Notes: generated by a model from the sequence alone, not told the origin. DNA of 38,673 nt from a virus (IMGVR_UViG_3300041583_000437:1-38673); one strand, 5' to 3'; counted from the stretch's first letter, positions 30,941 to 38,600 are shown. Translations and numbers: made by a program.

Positions 30941-31597
30941 TCAGAATGGGATAGAGTCGTCATCCGGACCGGCACCAGGTTCGGCCGGGGCCTTCGGGGC
31001 AGCCTTTGGGTCCGCCTTTGGTGCCGGCTTCGGGGTCTCATCCTCCCCACCGATAACTTCGTCGTACTCATCGTCACCGGACTTCTCAGGCCAGAACTCG
31101 ACCAGGGTGTCAATGATGATCTTCTGCAGCACGGCGCGGGCTGCCTGTTCGGTCTTCCCTTCCTTGTTGCGGATCTCGAACTTGTCGACGCGGATCTCCA
31201 GGGAGCCGGTGGACCCGTTACCGATCAGACCGTGCAGCTCCGGGTCGAACTTTGTTCCGTCGCGGAACACGATCTCAGCCTGTCCGCCGGCCGGGGCCGC
31301 CTTCGGGACCACGTGGAAGCGGGTGAAGCGGTAGGCGTAGCCCTCGTCGAACTCCTTCGGGAAGCCGGTCTCCTTGTCCAGCTTGGGCTTCTGGCGGGCG
31401 CCGGAGCGGGCGATCTTTGCAGCCTCTTCCTTCGACAGGCGGATCTCGATCTCGTAGCGGCCTGCGTCATCGTCCGAGACCATGTCGACGGGCTTGGACT
31501 TGATGAGGGCACCGAGGTGGTCCTTCATCACGCGGTTGAAGGAGAAAACCTTCGACCAGAAAAAGGTCCCGTTGATGATCAGTTTGGTGGTAGACAT
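30941..31597 (-). CDS. Single-stranded DNA-binding protein, T7 gp2.5-like
   Basis: The 218-residue product has an OB-type beta-rich body (about residues 1-165), then a flexible Lys/Pro/Ala linker and an acidic tail ending D-D-D-S-I-P-F. Such an acidic tail with a final Phe is the protein-contact signature of SSBs. It would coat single strands and bind the phage polymerase and helicase. GAAGGAGAG precedes the ATG. It is the second gene behind the promoter at 32132. Confidence 0.85.
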   Translation of the reverse strand: MSTTKLIINGTFFWSKVFSFNRVMKDHLGALIKSKPVDMVSDDDAGRYEIEIRLSKEEAAKIARSGARQKPKLDKETGFPKEFDEGYAYRFTRFHVVPKAAPAGGQAEIVFRDGTKFDPELHGLIGNGSTGSLEIRVDKFEIRNKEGKTEQAARAVLQKIIIDTLVEFWPEKSGDDEYDEVIGGEDETPKPAPKADPKAAPKAPAEPGAGPDDDSIPF

Positions 31598-31610
31598 GGT
31601 AGTCTCTCCT

Positions 31611-32105
31611 TCAGTTTGTGGAGTTGGTTGTGATAGCGGCGGATTTCTCCGCCTTCAGTTGGCGACGGTCGATCCGTGCCATTTCATCGGCGATCTTGAT
31701 CAGATAGCCGGCGAATTCTTGGAGGTCCCGGTACGAGAAGTCCTGGGACGGGGAGTTGATGGTAACGGAGGCCAGGCCGTCCGCGCCGATACCCATGTTC
31801 AGGAAGTGGACCTTGGGTCCGAAGTCCTTAAAGGTCTTGGAGAAGTCCGACTTCCCGACCGGCTTGCCGGCCACGTAGCGGTTGTCCCCGACGGTCTGGT
31901 CCAAACCTCTGGAAGGCAGCATGGGAGCTGAGAACCAGGAGTTGAAGTCAGGGTCGAACCAGGCGTCAACCCCCTGCGGAAATTTGCTGGTGTCCTGCGA
32001 ACGCTCAGACGCGTCCAAGATGGCCTCCCCGAGGGAGCTGAACCGAGTAGAGCCCGGGCCATGGTCGAGAATTGGTTTGAAACGGTGATGGGCGCGGTTC
32101 GACAT
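31611..32105 (-). CDS. Unknown protein before the SSB gene
   Basis: The 164-residue product is the first gene behind the promoter at 32132-32180. It has an N-terminal part rich in Phe, Ser and Pro (F-D-P-D-F-N-S-W-F-S-A-P) and a C-terminal helical part (F-A-G-Y-L-I-K-I-A-D-E-M). No active-site motif is visible. Linked to SSB by 13 bases, it may be a replication helper. Family not recognised. Confidence 0.65.
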   Translation of the reverse strand: MSNRAHHRFKPILDHGPGSTRFSSLGEAILDASERSQDTSKFPQGVDAWFDPDFNSWFSAPMLPSRGLDQTVGDNRYVAGKPVGKSDFSKTFKDFGPKVHFLNMGIGADGLASVTINSPSQDFSYRDLQEFAGYLIKIADEMARIDRRQLKAEKSAAITTNSTN

Positions 32106-32131
32106 CGTTCTCTCCTTCGCTGTCTGATTAG

Positions 32132-32180
32132 GATATAAGCTGGTTTTCTCGCGGGGTCAAGAGTCTAGGGGAACTTTTTT
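32132..32180 (-). promoter_or_regulatory. Leftward promoter P1 for SSB and nuclease genes
   Basis: On the minus strand an A-tract and GTTCC at 32180-32170 precede TTGACC (32160-32155), 17 bp and TATATC (32137-32132). The next ATG is 27 bases on. It is one of four promoters of the same build (others at 34436, 37749 and 38165). Confidence 0.72.
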
Positions 32181-32201
32181 ACACCCCTAGACGATTTTTT
32201 T
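32163..32201 (+). terminator. Inverted repeat with plus-strand T run
   Basis: GTCTAGGGG (32163-32171) pairs with CCCCTAGAC (32184-32192), a perfect 9-bp stem, and T7 follows on the plus strand. It would end rightward transcripts, although all genes nearby are leftward. On the minus strand the stem adjoins the P1 -35 box and could be an operator. Confidence 0.55.
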
Positions 32202-32207
32202 CTCAGG

Positions 32208-34217
32208 TCAATGACATTCAGACCAATTACGCCCGGTGTCCGTGGATCCCGCAAGAGGGCACTGGACGTTGAGCCGGCGGCCGACCTCCTCGATGGACCA
32301 GCGCTGGACCTCCCCGATGGTCTCCGCATCCTCCCGGGTGAGGCATTCGGTCTGCCACTCGTCGTGGACGAAGTTGATCTGACGGAACCACACACCGCGG
32401 GACTTGAGTTCGGTCCGCCAGAGGATGTTGGCGTGCTTCATGACACAGCTCTCACCGTTCTGCAGGATCCCGGCCAGGATGAGGCGCTCCGCCCGGCAGA
32501 CCACGAACCGGCCGTCCAGTCCGGTGAACCCGCCCTTCTTGGCCCACTTGGGTATCTTCCAGGACTTCAGCTTCCGGAGCCCCTCGATGTTGTCCATGAA
32601 GTCGTTCATGGCCCTCTCCGCCTGTCGGGTGTTGCAGCCCAGGATGTCAGCCACCTTCGGTGCGGTAGCCCCCAGGAGCCATGCGTAGATGAACGTCTTG
32701 GCGTCGTTACGGCTCTTGCACACATCCCCGAGGGCGTCTTTGTTGACGTTGTGGATATCCGTCTTGTCCTCCTTCTTCCCGTTGGCGATGGCGAAGGTGT
32801 AGGCCTCGTTCCCCAGGGTATGCGCCAGGACCCGGAGTTGGATCCCCTCGGCGTCCGTACCCACCTGCCAGCGCCCCGGAGGAACGCCCCAGAGGGCCCG
32901 CAGGGGGCCGTCGAACTCACCCTTGACCCGATCGATCGGGGACTTGTAGTCGGCGGCCATCTTGCGGTGGTGGTGTGCCGCGTCATGGGCCTCCGTCCAG
33001 GTCAGAGCCTGCTCAGGTCCGAGGTCGATCAGGTCATCACCGATCTCTGCCACCCACGAACCGTCTTTCTTGAACGGGTGGTTTGATGGGGAGAAGATGT
33101 TTGCAGCGTTCGGTTTGTTGTGAGACATCCTTCCGGTCCAGGAGCCGATCCCCATGAACGATCCGTGGATGCGATGGGTCTTCTCGTTGTAGGCCTGCAG
33201 CCACTGTGTGAGCATGTTCCGGCGCCCCTCGAGGGTCAGCCACTCGGCCAGGGCCTTTGCCCCATCAGGTGCGTTCCTGGGAAGCGTGGAGAGGTTGTTC
33301 TCGCTGCACTCCCAACCGTACCGTTCGAACTTGGCCTTGCGGTCAGGATCAGTGTTCCGTTCCCGGATGAAGTCCTTGTGCCCTTTGGTCTTGTCCACGG
33401 GCTTCCAGCCGTCCTCCCAGAGGCGGTCGATCCGTTGCTTGGGTGATGCTGGGTCGAACAGTCGATAGTCCTTGCAGACCAGCTCCTCCCCGTCCCGGAG
33501 CACCAGGGCGTACTTCCCGTAGGCGTCTGCGACGTTCTTGTAGAGGGATCCGTTCGCCTTGACCCGATACTTGATCCGGTTCACCTCCACGAGCTGCGGG
33601 GGGAAACAGACCTGGAACTCCTCCTCGAGGGTCTTCATCAGTCCATGGATATGGTCGAGGCGCTTCTGCCCGGAGACCGCGTCGAAGTAGAACCCGTTAG
33701 AAGACATGTCGGAACAGATCATTTGCATGTCATGCTCGACCCGCAAGGCCGCTGAGTTCTTCTTGTCCCGGATGAAGGGGAGGAGCTTCTTGTAGAGCTT
33801 GGACGTGACCAGAGTGTCCTGAATGCAGTAATCGACCATCTCCTGGGTCAGCACCTCGAACGCCTTGAAGTCCCCCTTCGGGAACCCGAGACGCTCCCCC
33901 CATGAGTCCAGGGAGTGACCCCCAGGACGGGCGCTGTCCTGTAGGCGGGAGACGATAACGGTATCGATCAGGCTCCGGAGAGAGACCTTGGTCCCGCTCA
34001 GGCGGTTGATGACGGGCACGTCGAAGTTGATGCCGTTGTGAGCGACCCAGGTCTTCACCGTTGGGACGAAGGCGGCCCAGCGGGCGCGCTCCTCCGGGTC
34101 AGAGTGAAGGTTGGTGAACACCTGCACCTCATCAGCCGGGAACGCCCGGGTGACGATGCAATGGATCTTGGACGGGGTCAGGGACTCGGTTTCGATGTCG
34201 ACGATGCAGACGCTCAC
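32208..34217 (-). CDS. DNA polymerase, family A, T7-type
   Basis: The 669-residue replicative polymerase has a 3'-5' exonuclease domain (Exo I D7-x-E9; Exo II H-N-G-I-N-F-D near 60-66; Exo III Y-C-I-Q-D near 130-134). The polymerase domain has motif A D455-A-E-G, motif B R503-x-x-x-K507-x-x-x-Y and motif C H618-D-E. The last residues N-W-x-E-C-H resemble T7 gp5. Relative to T7 the segment between N-I-F-S-P (about 374) and motif A is longer, with a His-rich stretch near 411-418, which I take as an insertion. Motif A reads D-A-E-G where T7 has D-A-S-G. It overlaps the upstream small gene by four bases. Confidence 0.95.
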   Translation of the reverse strand: MSVCIVDIETESLTPSKIHCIVTRAFPADEVQVFTNLHSDPEERARWAAFVPTVKTWVAHNGINFDVPVINRLSGTKVSLRSLIDTVIVSRLQDSARPGGHSLDSWGERLGFPKGDFKAFEVLTQEMVDYCIQDTLVTSKLYKKLLPFIRDKKNSAALRVEHDMQMICSDMSSNGFYFDAVSGQKRLDHIHGLMKTLEEEFQVCFPPQLVEVNRIKYRVKANGSLYKNVADAYGKYALVLRDGEELVCKDYRLFDPASPKQRIDRLWEDGWKPVDKTKGHKDFIRERNTDPDRKAKFERYGWECSENNLSTLPRNAPDGAKALAEWLTLEGRRNMLTQWLQAYNEKTHRIHGSFMGIGSWTGRMSHNKPNAANIFSPSNHPFKKDGSWVAEIGDDLIDLGPEQALTWTEAHDAAHHHRKMAADYKSPIDRVKGEFDGPLRALWGVPPGRWQVGTDAEGIQLRVLAHTLGNEAYTFAIANGKKEDKTDIHNVNKDALGDVCKSRNDAKTFIYAWLLGATAPKVADILGCNTRQAERAMNDFMDNIEGLRKLKSWKIPKWAKKGGFTGLDGRFVVCRAERLILAGILQNGESCVMKHANILWRTELKSRGVWFRQINFVHDEWQTECLTREDAETIGEVQRWSIEEVGRRLNVQCPLAGSTDTGRNWSECH

Positions 34218-34402
34218 TTCAGGCCCTCCATACAGGTCACGGGGTCAGCCCCCTGCAGGATGCAGAGGACCGAGGTCTGGGCTTCAGTGGCGCCGGCCAC
34301 CGCACCGAGGAGGCCAACGGAGGAGTGTACGAGCCCCACCTGGACCGTGGCCAGCAGAGCGATCAGCATCATAATCTTGAACGTGAAGTGGGCGAGGACC
34401 AT
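34214..34402 (-). CDS. Unknown small membrane or exported protein
   Basis: The 62-residue product starts with a hydrophobic segment (about residues 6-37) with small side chains in its second half, and ends with two cysteines at about 47 and 57 that could pair outside the membrane. GAAGGAG precedes the ATG. It is the first gene behind promoter P2 and precedes the polymerase by overlap. Possible functions include superinfection exclusion, but nothing here shows that. Confidence 0.6.
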   Translation of the reverse strand: MVLAHFTFKIMMLIALLATVQVGLVHSSVGLLGAVAGATEAQTSVLCILQGADPVTCMEGLK

Positions 34403-34435
34403 GGTTGTTCTCCTTCTCTTGGCTATTCTCTTTCA

Positions 34436-34484
34436 AACGTAGTCCCAGCGACCAGTCATCGCAAGGGTCTTCTGGAAGTTTTTT
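34436..34484 (-). promoter_or_regulatory. Leftward promoter P2 for the DNA polymerase
   Basis: On the minus strand A6 and CTTCC at 34484-34474 precede TTGCGA (34464-34459), 17 bp and TACGTT (34441-34436). The build and spacings are those of P1 without any gap, though the boxes are weaker. The ATG is 34 bases on. Confidence 0.62.
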
Positions 34485-34492
34485 CTGATCGG

Positions 34493-36019
34493 TCACAGCT
34501 GGGCCTCCTGCATGGTGTTGGTTTCGCTGTCGTACCGGAGGAAACCGCAGGACCCGGTCTTGCCCCAGGGACGGTTCTTGGAGCAGGTCAGGGTGGTGGT
34601 GTTTCGGATCTCCTCATCGTCATTCGTCAGGTCTCGCTCGAGGTCGATAACGATCCCGGCCTGCTTCCGGATCATTCGGCTGCTGCGGGTCTTACCGTCA
34701 TCGTTCACGTGGCTGATGATGACGATAGCGATCTGGAGATCCCGGCACATGCGGGCCAGGCGAGAGGACAGCTTGTCCAGTACCTTCCGCTCATCGTCCC
34801 CGTTCTCCGACTCCTGGTCGGCGACCTGATGTATGTGGTCCACAAATATGTACTGGCATCCGTAGACCGCGTGAGCGACCCGGATGTGTTCCAGGAGGGC
34901 ATAGGGATCGTCCTCTGCCCGCATGTCCATCACCAGCAGACGCTCCTCCTCGATCATTGGCCGCAGGGCGTTCAGGGCCTTTGCACGGAGCTCAGCGGAC
35001 CCGGCGGCGTACTTGAGGTTCTCCTGTACGGCGTACGAGGCCAGGCGCCCCACCACGACGCTCTTCTGCTCCTCGAGGTGCATGATGGCGACCTTGGCTA
35101 GGGGGTCGTTCTCCAGGGCGCACCACTCGAAGAACCCGATCAGTTCCGACTTCCCGACGCCCTCTTGGGCCAGGATGGTGGTCATGCAACCCTTCGTGAT
35201 CCCACGGATGACATCGTCCAGCCCGGCGTGCCCGGTAGGGAGGTACTCGTACGGAGGTTCCATCAGCAGCTCCTCGATCTGGTTCTCGCTGACCCAGAAG
35301 TTGTCGGGGGTGTACCGCTGGGGCTTGAGGGCGGACCACTTCAGATCGTCCCCATCGCCGGCCTCCAGGAACGCGTTGGCGTCCTTGTGTTTCGTCATGC
35401 CAACCTTGTACGTCTTGGTGGGGAACGCTGCGTAGAACTTGGCTGCGGCCGCCTGTCCCGGGCCGTCACTGTCGAATGCCAGAACGATCTCGGTGAAGCT
35501 GTTGAGGTACTCGTAGTTTGCCTTGAGGAACGGCTCACCGGCCCCGCCAGAGGCGCCCGACGGGATGCTCATGACAGGGTAGGACCCGTTCAGAACCTGG
35601 AACAGGGACGCAGCGTCGAACTCACCTTCGGTTAGGTAGATCCGCTTGGAGGAGCCGGCGTTGAACTCGGGCCCGAACAGGGTCTTAAGCTTGACCCCTG
35701 CGTCCTTCAACCAAAACTTCTTATCAGAGGCCAGGCGGTACTTGGTGGTCTCTTTGTACTTGAACGCGTACCGGACCGGGTCCCCGTCCTCATTGATCTG
35801 GGTCTGGATTCCGAACAGTTTGGCGTTGTCCGCCGAGATCCCACGGACCTCACGGAACTCTCCTTTGACGACTGGCTTCACGATCTTATCCTTCAGTTTG
35901 ACGTTTCCGCATGCTGAGTGGCAGTACCCGAAGTAGCCACCGGAAAAGATGGTGAACGCCTCCTTGGCGCTGCACTTGGGGCAGGGCTGATGGGTGGCCT
36001 CTGGCTCTTTGTGATCCAC
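34493..36019 (-). CDS. Primase-helicase, T7 gp4-like
   Basis: The 508-residue product carries a zinc-binding domain (Cys13, Cys16, Cys33, Cys37), a TOPRIM-type primase core (E131-G-E-F-D and D183-x-D185) and a DnaB-like helicase domain with P-loop G-V-G-K290-S and Walker B V-D394-H. It should unwind DNA in hexamer form and lay primers for the family A polymerase. The start is GTG at 36019 with AGAAGGAG before it. It is somewhat shorter than T7 gp4 but complete in motifs. Confidence 0.94.
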   Translation of the reverse strand: MDHKEPEATHQPCPKCSAKEAFTIFSGGYFGYCHSACGNVKLKDKIVKPVVKGEFREVRGISADNAKLFGIQTQINEDGDPVRYAFKYKETTKYRLASDKKFWLKDAGVKLKTLFGPEFNAGSSKRIYLTEGEFDAASLFQVLNGSYPVMSIPSGASGGAGEPFLKANYEYLNSFTEIVLAFDSDGPGQAAAAKFYAAFPTKTYKVGMTKHKDANAFLEAGDGDDLKWSALKPQRYTPDNFWVSENQIEELLMEPPYEYLPTGHAGLDDVIRGITKGCMTTILAQEGVGKSELIGFFEWCALENDPLAKVAIMHLEEQKSVVVGRLASYAVQENLKYAAGSAELRAKALNALRPMIEEERLLVMDMRAEDDPYALLEHIRVAHAVYGCQYIFVDHIHQVADQESENGDDERKVLDKLSSRLARMCRDLQIAIVIISHVNDDGKTRSSRMIRKQAGIVIDLERDLTNDDEEIRNTTTLTCSKNRPWGKTGSCGFLRYDSETNTMQEAQL

Positions 36020-36050
36020 GTTGTTCTCCTTCTGTGTGGGTGTTGGTGGT

Positions 36051-36070
36051 GGGAGGGGTTGCCCCCTCCC
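36051..36070 (-). promoter_or_regulatory. Intercistronic hairpin before primase-helicase
   Basis: GGGAGGGG and CCCCTCCC pair around GCAA (minus strand), a GNRA-type loop. No T run follows. A near-identical hairpin lies at 37306-37325. Either could be a processing or stability element. Confidence 0.6.
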
Positions 36071-36077
36071 GGTTCGA

Positions 36078-36752
36078 TCAGAGGGCGTCCTCGTCGTGCT
36101 GGTAGGCTGTCAGGACCTGTGCGAGGATCTCGCTCCCGGTCAGCTTCCCGTCCATCAAGACAGAGAAGTAATCGGACAAGGCCTCGAGGGCGGGCAGGTT
36201 CTCACCGGTGTCGACCCCCTCGTCGAAGAAACCGAAGATCACGCACCCCTCCGGGATCCCCATGGTGTCCGTCTCCTCCTCCTCCGGGAACAGAGCGGCC
36301 AGCCCCGGGAGGTTCCACTCCTCTTTCCCGCCGGCCCAGGTCGCGGTCCCGTCCAGGTTCCAGACCTCAAGGGCGCTCGTGGTGGAGCCCTTCAGCTGGC
36401 AACATACGGTCCCTGCCTCAGGGTCTACCGTGTCCAGGATGATCGTGTAGACGAACCCGTTGTTGGCGGTCAGGGTCAACATCCCCTCAGGGTCGAGGTC
36501 CGGCAGCTTGTTCCCGGAGCGGGAGGCATCCTCCGAAAGGGGGGCGAAGGCGGAGAGGCCGATGAGGTCCCAGGTCGAGTTCAGGCTCAGGGATTTCCCG
36601 GTGAGGTCCCAGGCGTAGGCGGCGCCGCCGCCGGATGCGTCTTTCAGACGTGCGTAGAGGACCCCATCGATCACCGCGACGGCGGAGTGGCGGGTCCCGT
36701 TCACAGAGGTCAGGGTCTGGTTCAGGCAGAATGTCTTACGTGCGTTTGTCAT
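36078..36752 (-). CDS. Unknown protein, 224 residues
   Basis: The product is beta-rich (about residues 1-150) and ends in an acidic helical part (A-L-E-A-L-S-D-Y-F-S-V-L). No active-site motif or membrane segment is visible. AAGGAGAA precedes the ATG. It is in the P3 operon before the primase-helicase. The 76-base gap upstream (36753-36828) has a GGGG/CCCC stem and no gene that I can support. Confidence 0.68.
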   Translation of the reverse strand: MTNARKTFCLNQTLTSVNGTRHSAVAVIDGVLYARLKDASGGGAAYAWDLTGKSLSLNSTWDLIGLSAFAPLSEDASRSGNKLPDLDPEGMLTLTANNGFVYTIILDTVDPEAGTVCCQLKGSTTSALEVWNLDGTATWAGGKEEWNLPGLAALFPEEEETDTMGIPEGCVIFGFFDEGVDTGENLPALEALSDYFSVLMDGKLTGSEILAQVLTAYQHDEDAL

Positions 36753-36828
36753 CGTGTTTCTCCTTCAGGACGACGTTTCGGTTCAGTAGATTTGGGGCTT
36801 CTCCAGGCAGGAACAACCCCGGATCGGG

Positions 36829-37275
36829 TCACACTTCCGTGAACCAATCAGTGATGCGGTCGTGGGCGACGGCGTAGACCCGTGCGGTCTTCCCGTTCTC
36901 GGTCCCTCGGCGATGCCCGGTGTCCACCAGGAAGCCCAGGGCGACCAGCTCCGAGACGCGGGGCTGCACCTCGATCCCCATGTAGTAGGTGGCCTCATAG
37001 GCGGTGATGGCGCCCTCCCCGGCAAACACGTCCAGAACCTCAAGCTGGGTCCCGGAGAGCCAGTTCTCGTTCAGCATCAGGATCAGGTGGTCAACGTCGA
37101 CCGCGACCCCTTCGAGCAGGAACTGGCCCACAAAGGCCTTCGCCTTGCGACGTGCGTAGACGGGGTTCTTCTCCGCCTCCAGGGTCTCGATGGCGGCCAG
37201 GTGGGGCCCGTCAGCGGCGACCATGGTCAACTCCCCGGTGTCGGTGTTGAATGTCAGGTGGATGGAACGCAGCAT
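36829..37275 (-). CDS. Unknown protein with winged-helix-like C-terminus
   Basis: The 148-residue product starts at the ATG at 37275 after GAAGGAGAG. The N-terminus has paired strands (S-I-H-L-T-F-N-T-D-T-G-E-L-T). Residues about 75-140 resemble a winged helix: E-N-W-L-S-G-T-Q-L-E-V-L-D-V, then V-S-E-L-V-A-L-G-F-L-V-D, then the wing G-K-T-A-R-V-Y. It could bind DNA and regulate early genes or the origin. This is inference from pattern only. Confidence 0.65.
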   Translation of the reverse strand: MLRSIHLTFNTDTGELTMVAADGPHLAAIETLEAEKNPVYARRKAKAFVGQFLLEGVAVDVDHLILMLNENWLSGTQLEVLDVFAGEGAITAYEATYYMGIEVQPRVSELVALGFLVDTGHRRGTENGKTARVYAVAHDRITDWFTEV

Positions 37276-37305
37276 GTGTCTCTCCTTCATCTGCTGTGGT
37301 GGTGT

Positions 37306-37325
37306 GGGAGGGTGTCACCCCTCCC
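37306..37325 (-). promoter_or_regulatory. Intercistronic hairpin after the 126-residue gene
   Basis: GGGAGGG and CCCTCCC pair around six bases. It resembles the hairpin at 36051-36070 in stem and flanks (CACCACCA follows both). Confidence 0.55.
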
Positions 37326-37332
37326 GGTGGTA

Positions 37333-37713
37333 TCAGTCGCGGTCCGCGTCCTTGAGCCCGGCGGCGTAACCGTTCATGTAGGCGCTCTGCTTGGCTGCCT
37401 CATGGCCCAGGCGTTCGATGGTGGCATTGACCAGCTCAAAGGTGTTGGACTGGATCTGAACGAGCAGCTTGGCCGTGTAGGAGGCCATCTCGATGCGGTC
37501 CTGAGCGGTCTCAGCCTCAACCTCCTTGCGACCCTGCATGAACCCGTCGGAGCGGGCACCGGCCAGGTCCGTGTCGTACTGGTTGAGGAGGCTCTCGTAG
37601 CGGGCAGCCAGGTCCAGGATCTCGTTCAGCACCGGGCCGTTGAGGTAGATAACGGAGTTCTTCTCGACGGAGGCGATGAGGTCCCGGTCAGAAAGTTTCT
37701 TAGAGTTTGCCAT
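37333..37713 (-). CDS. Unknown coiled-coil protein
   Basis: The 126-residue product is probably almost all helical, with a coiled coil at about residues 28-75 and a C-terminal Y-M-N-G-Y-A-A-G-L-K-D-A segment. AAGGAGAG precedes the ATG. It is the first gene of the P3 operon. Family not recognised. Confidence 0.65.
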   Translation of the reverse strand: MANSKKLSDRDLIASVEKNSVIYLNGPVLNEILDLAARYESLLNQYDTDLAGARSDGFMQGRKEVEAETAQDRIEMASYTAKLLVQIQSNTFELVNATIERLGHEAAKQSAYMNGYAAGLKDADRD

Positions 37714-37748
37714 GTGATCTCTCCTTCAGCTGGCGTCTTCGTTCAATG

Positions 37749-37798
37749 GATGTAGCGGGGGTTCCGTCGGATGACAAGGGCTAAGTGGAACTTTTTTT
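37749..37798 (-). promoter_or_regulatory. Leftward promoter P3 for the helicase operon
   Basis: On the minus strand A7 and GTTCC at 37798-37787 precede TTGTCA (37777-37772), 17 bp and TACATC (37754-37749). It aligns with P1, P2 and P4 without gaps. The ATG is 36 bases on. Confidence 0.72.
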
Positions 37799-37804
37799 CG
37801 TTCA

Positions 37805-38137
37805 TCACGGTTTTGTTACCGCCCCCTCGTATCGGCCCTCGTCGAAGCCCTTGTCGAACCCGGTCGCGTATCCGGCACGGTGCCCGGCCTGAAACCCCTC
37901 GGCGGAACGCTCAGCGACGGTGCGTCGGGCCACATAGTCGTCATCACCCGGTTCCCGCCCCTGGGAGGCCTCTCTGAGGTCTTCCTCGAGATTTGCCACC
38001 TCATCCCCCATCTCAACGGCAAGGGCTCTCAGCGTGGCCCACAGGCGCTCTCCGTCGGGGTGCAGATCGAGGTCGGTAACGGTCAGGGGTTTGATCGATG
38101 CGGGGATGAAAGCGGGGATCCGGTCGCGGTACTTCAT
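37805..38137 (-). CDS. Unknown early protein with Gly-x-x-x-Gly tail
   Basis: The 110-residue product is the first gene of the leftward block. It has a short beta part, an acidic helix (about residues 45-65) and a C-terminal run with glycines every four residues (G-Y-A-T-G-F-D-K-G-F-D-E-G-R). GxxxG runs of this sort pack helices together. AAGGAGAG precedes the ATG at 38137. Early position suggests a host-takeover or regulatory role, but no family is known to me. Confidence 0.65.
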   Translation of the reverse strand: MKYRDRIPAFIPASIKPLTVTDLDLHPDGERLWATLRALAVEMGDEVANLEEDLREASQGREPGDDDYVARRTVAERSAEGFQAGHRAGYATGFDKGFDEGRYEGAVTKP

Positions 38138-38164
38138 GAGGTCTCTCCTTCTCAAGGTCCCTTT

Positions 38165-38214
38165 GATGTAGTCGGCTATGCCCCATCTGTCCAGACCCTG
38201 TCGGATCTTTTTTT
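38165..38214 (-). promoter_or_regulatory. Leftward promoter P4 for the first early gene
   Basis: On the minus strand A7 and GATCC at 38214-38203 precede TGGACA (38193-38188), 17 bp and TACATC (38170-38165). The ATG is 28 bases on. The A-tract is the first of three GATC-T-run copies at 38204, 38223 and 38241. Confidence 0.65.
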
Positions 38215-38265
38215 CGATGTTTGATCTTTTTTCAACAACTGATCTTTTTTTTTGTCATCAACCCC

Positions 38266-38294
38266 TTGACAACTTCCTGGTGTCCCCCTATATC
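38266..38294 (+). promoter_or_regulatory. Rightward promoter reading into the AT-rich repeats
   Basis: TTGACA at 38266-38271, 17 bp, then TATATC at 38289-38294. T tracts lie just upstream, like an UP element. No gene follows; the transcript would consist of the repeat tract. The pair resembles the promoters at 9369 and 32132. Confidence 0.68.
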
Positions 38295-38299
38295 CCCCA

Positions 38300-38600
38300 A
38301 AGGGGACTTAAAGAAGATACTACTAAAGAAGAATACTACTAAAGAAGAGTACTACTAAAGAATACTACTTAAGTTAACAACGTTCTTCCTTGTAAAGAAA
38401 GAAAAGACTTAAGTAAGTACTTAAAGAGAAATACTTAAGTAAGTACTTAAAGAGAAATACTTAAGTTAACAACGTTCTTCCTTGTAAAGAAAGAAAAGAC
38501 TTTAGTAAGTACTTAAAGAGAAATACTTAAGTAAGTACTTGAAGAGAAATACTTAAGTAAGTACTTGAAGAGAAATACTTAAGTAAGTACTTTAATATTT
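38300..38600. repeat. AT-rich iterated tract, candidate replication origin
   Basis: About 300 bases are strongly AT-rich, unlike the rest of the genome. First come about three and a half copies of a 16-bp unit (TACTACTAAAGAAGAA) to 38370. Then a 92-bp block is repeated (38370-38461 and from 38462), made of one 40-bp part starting TAAGTTAACAACG and 26-bp units, of which there are five near-copies plus a partial one. Most 26-bp units contain the dyad TTAAGTA-AG-TACTTAA. Promoter plus adjacent AT-rich tract is the layout of the T7 primary origin, and the replication proteins here are T7-like. Positions 38601-38673 hold nothing that I can name. Confidence 0.65.

Noticed and set aside
36021-37755. 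Long plus-strand open frames opposite the helicase operon
   Set aside because: They mirror well-supported leftward genes that have ribosome sites and promoters; composition alone explains the open frames.
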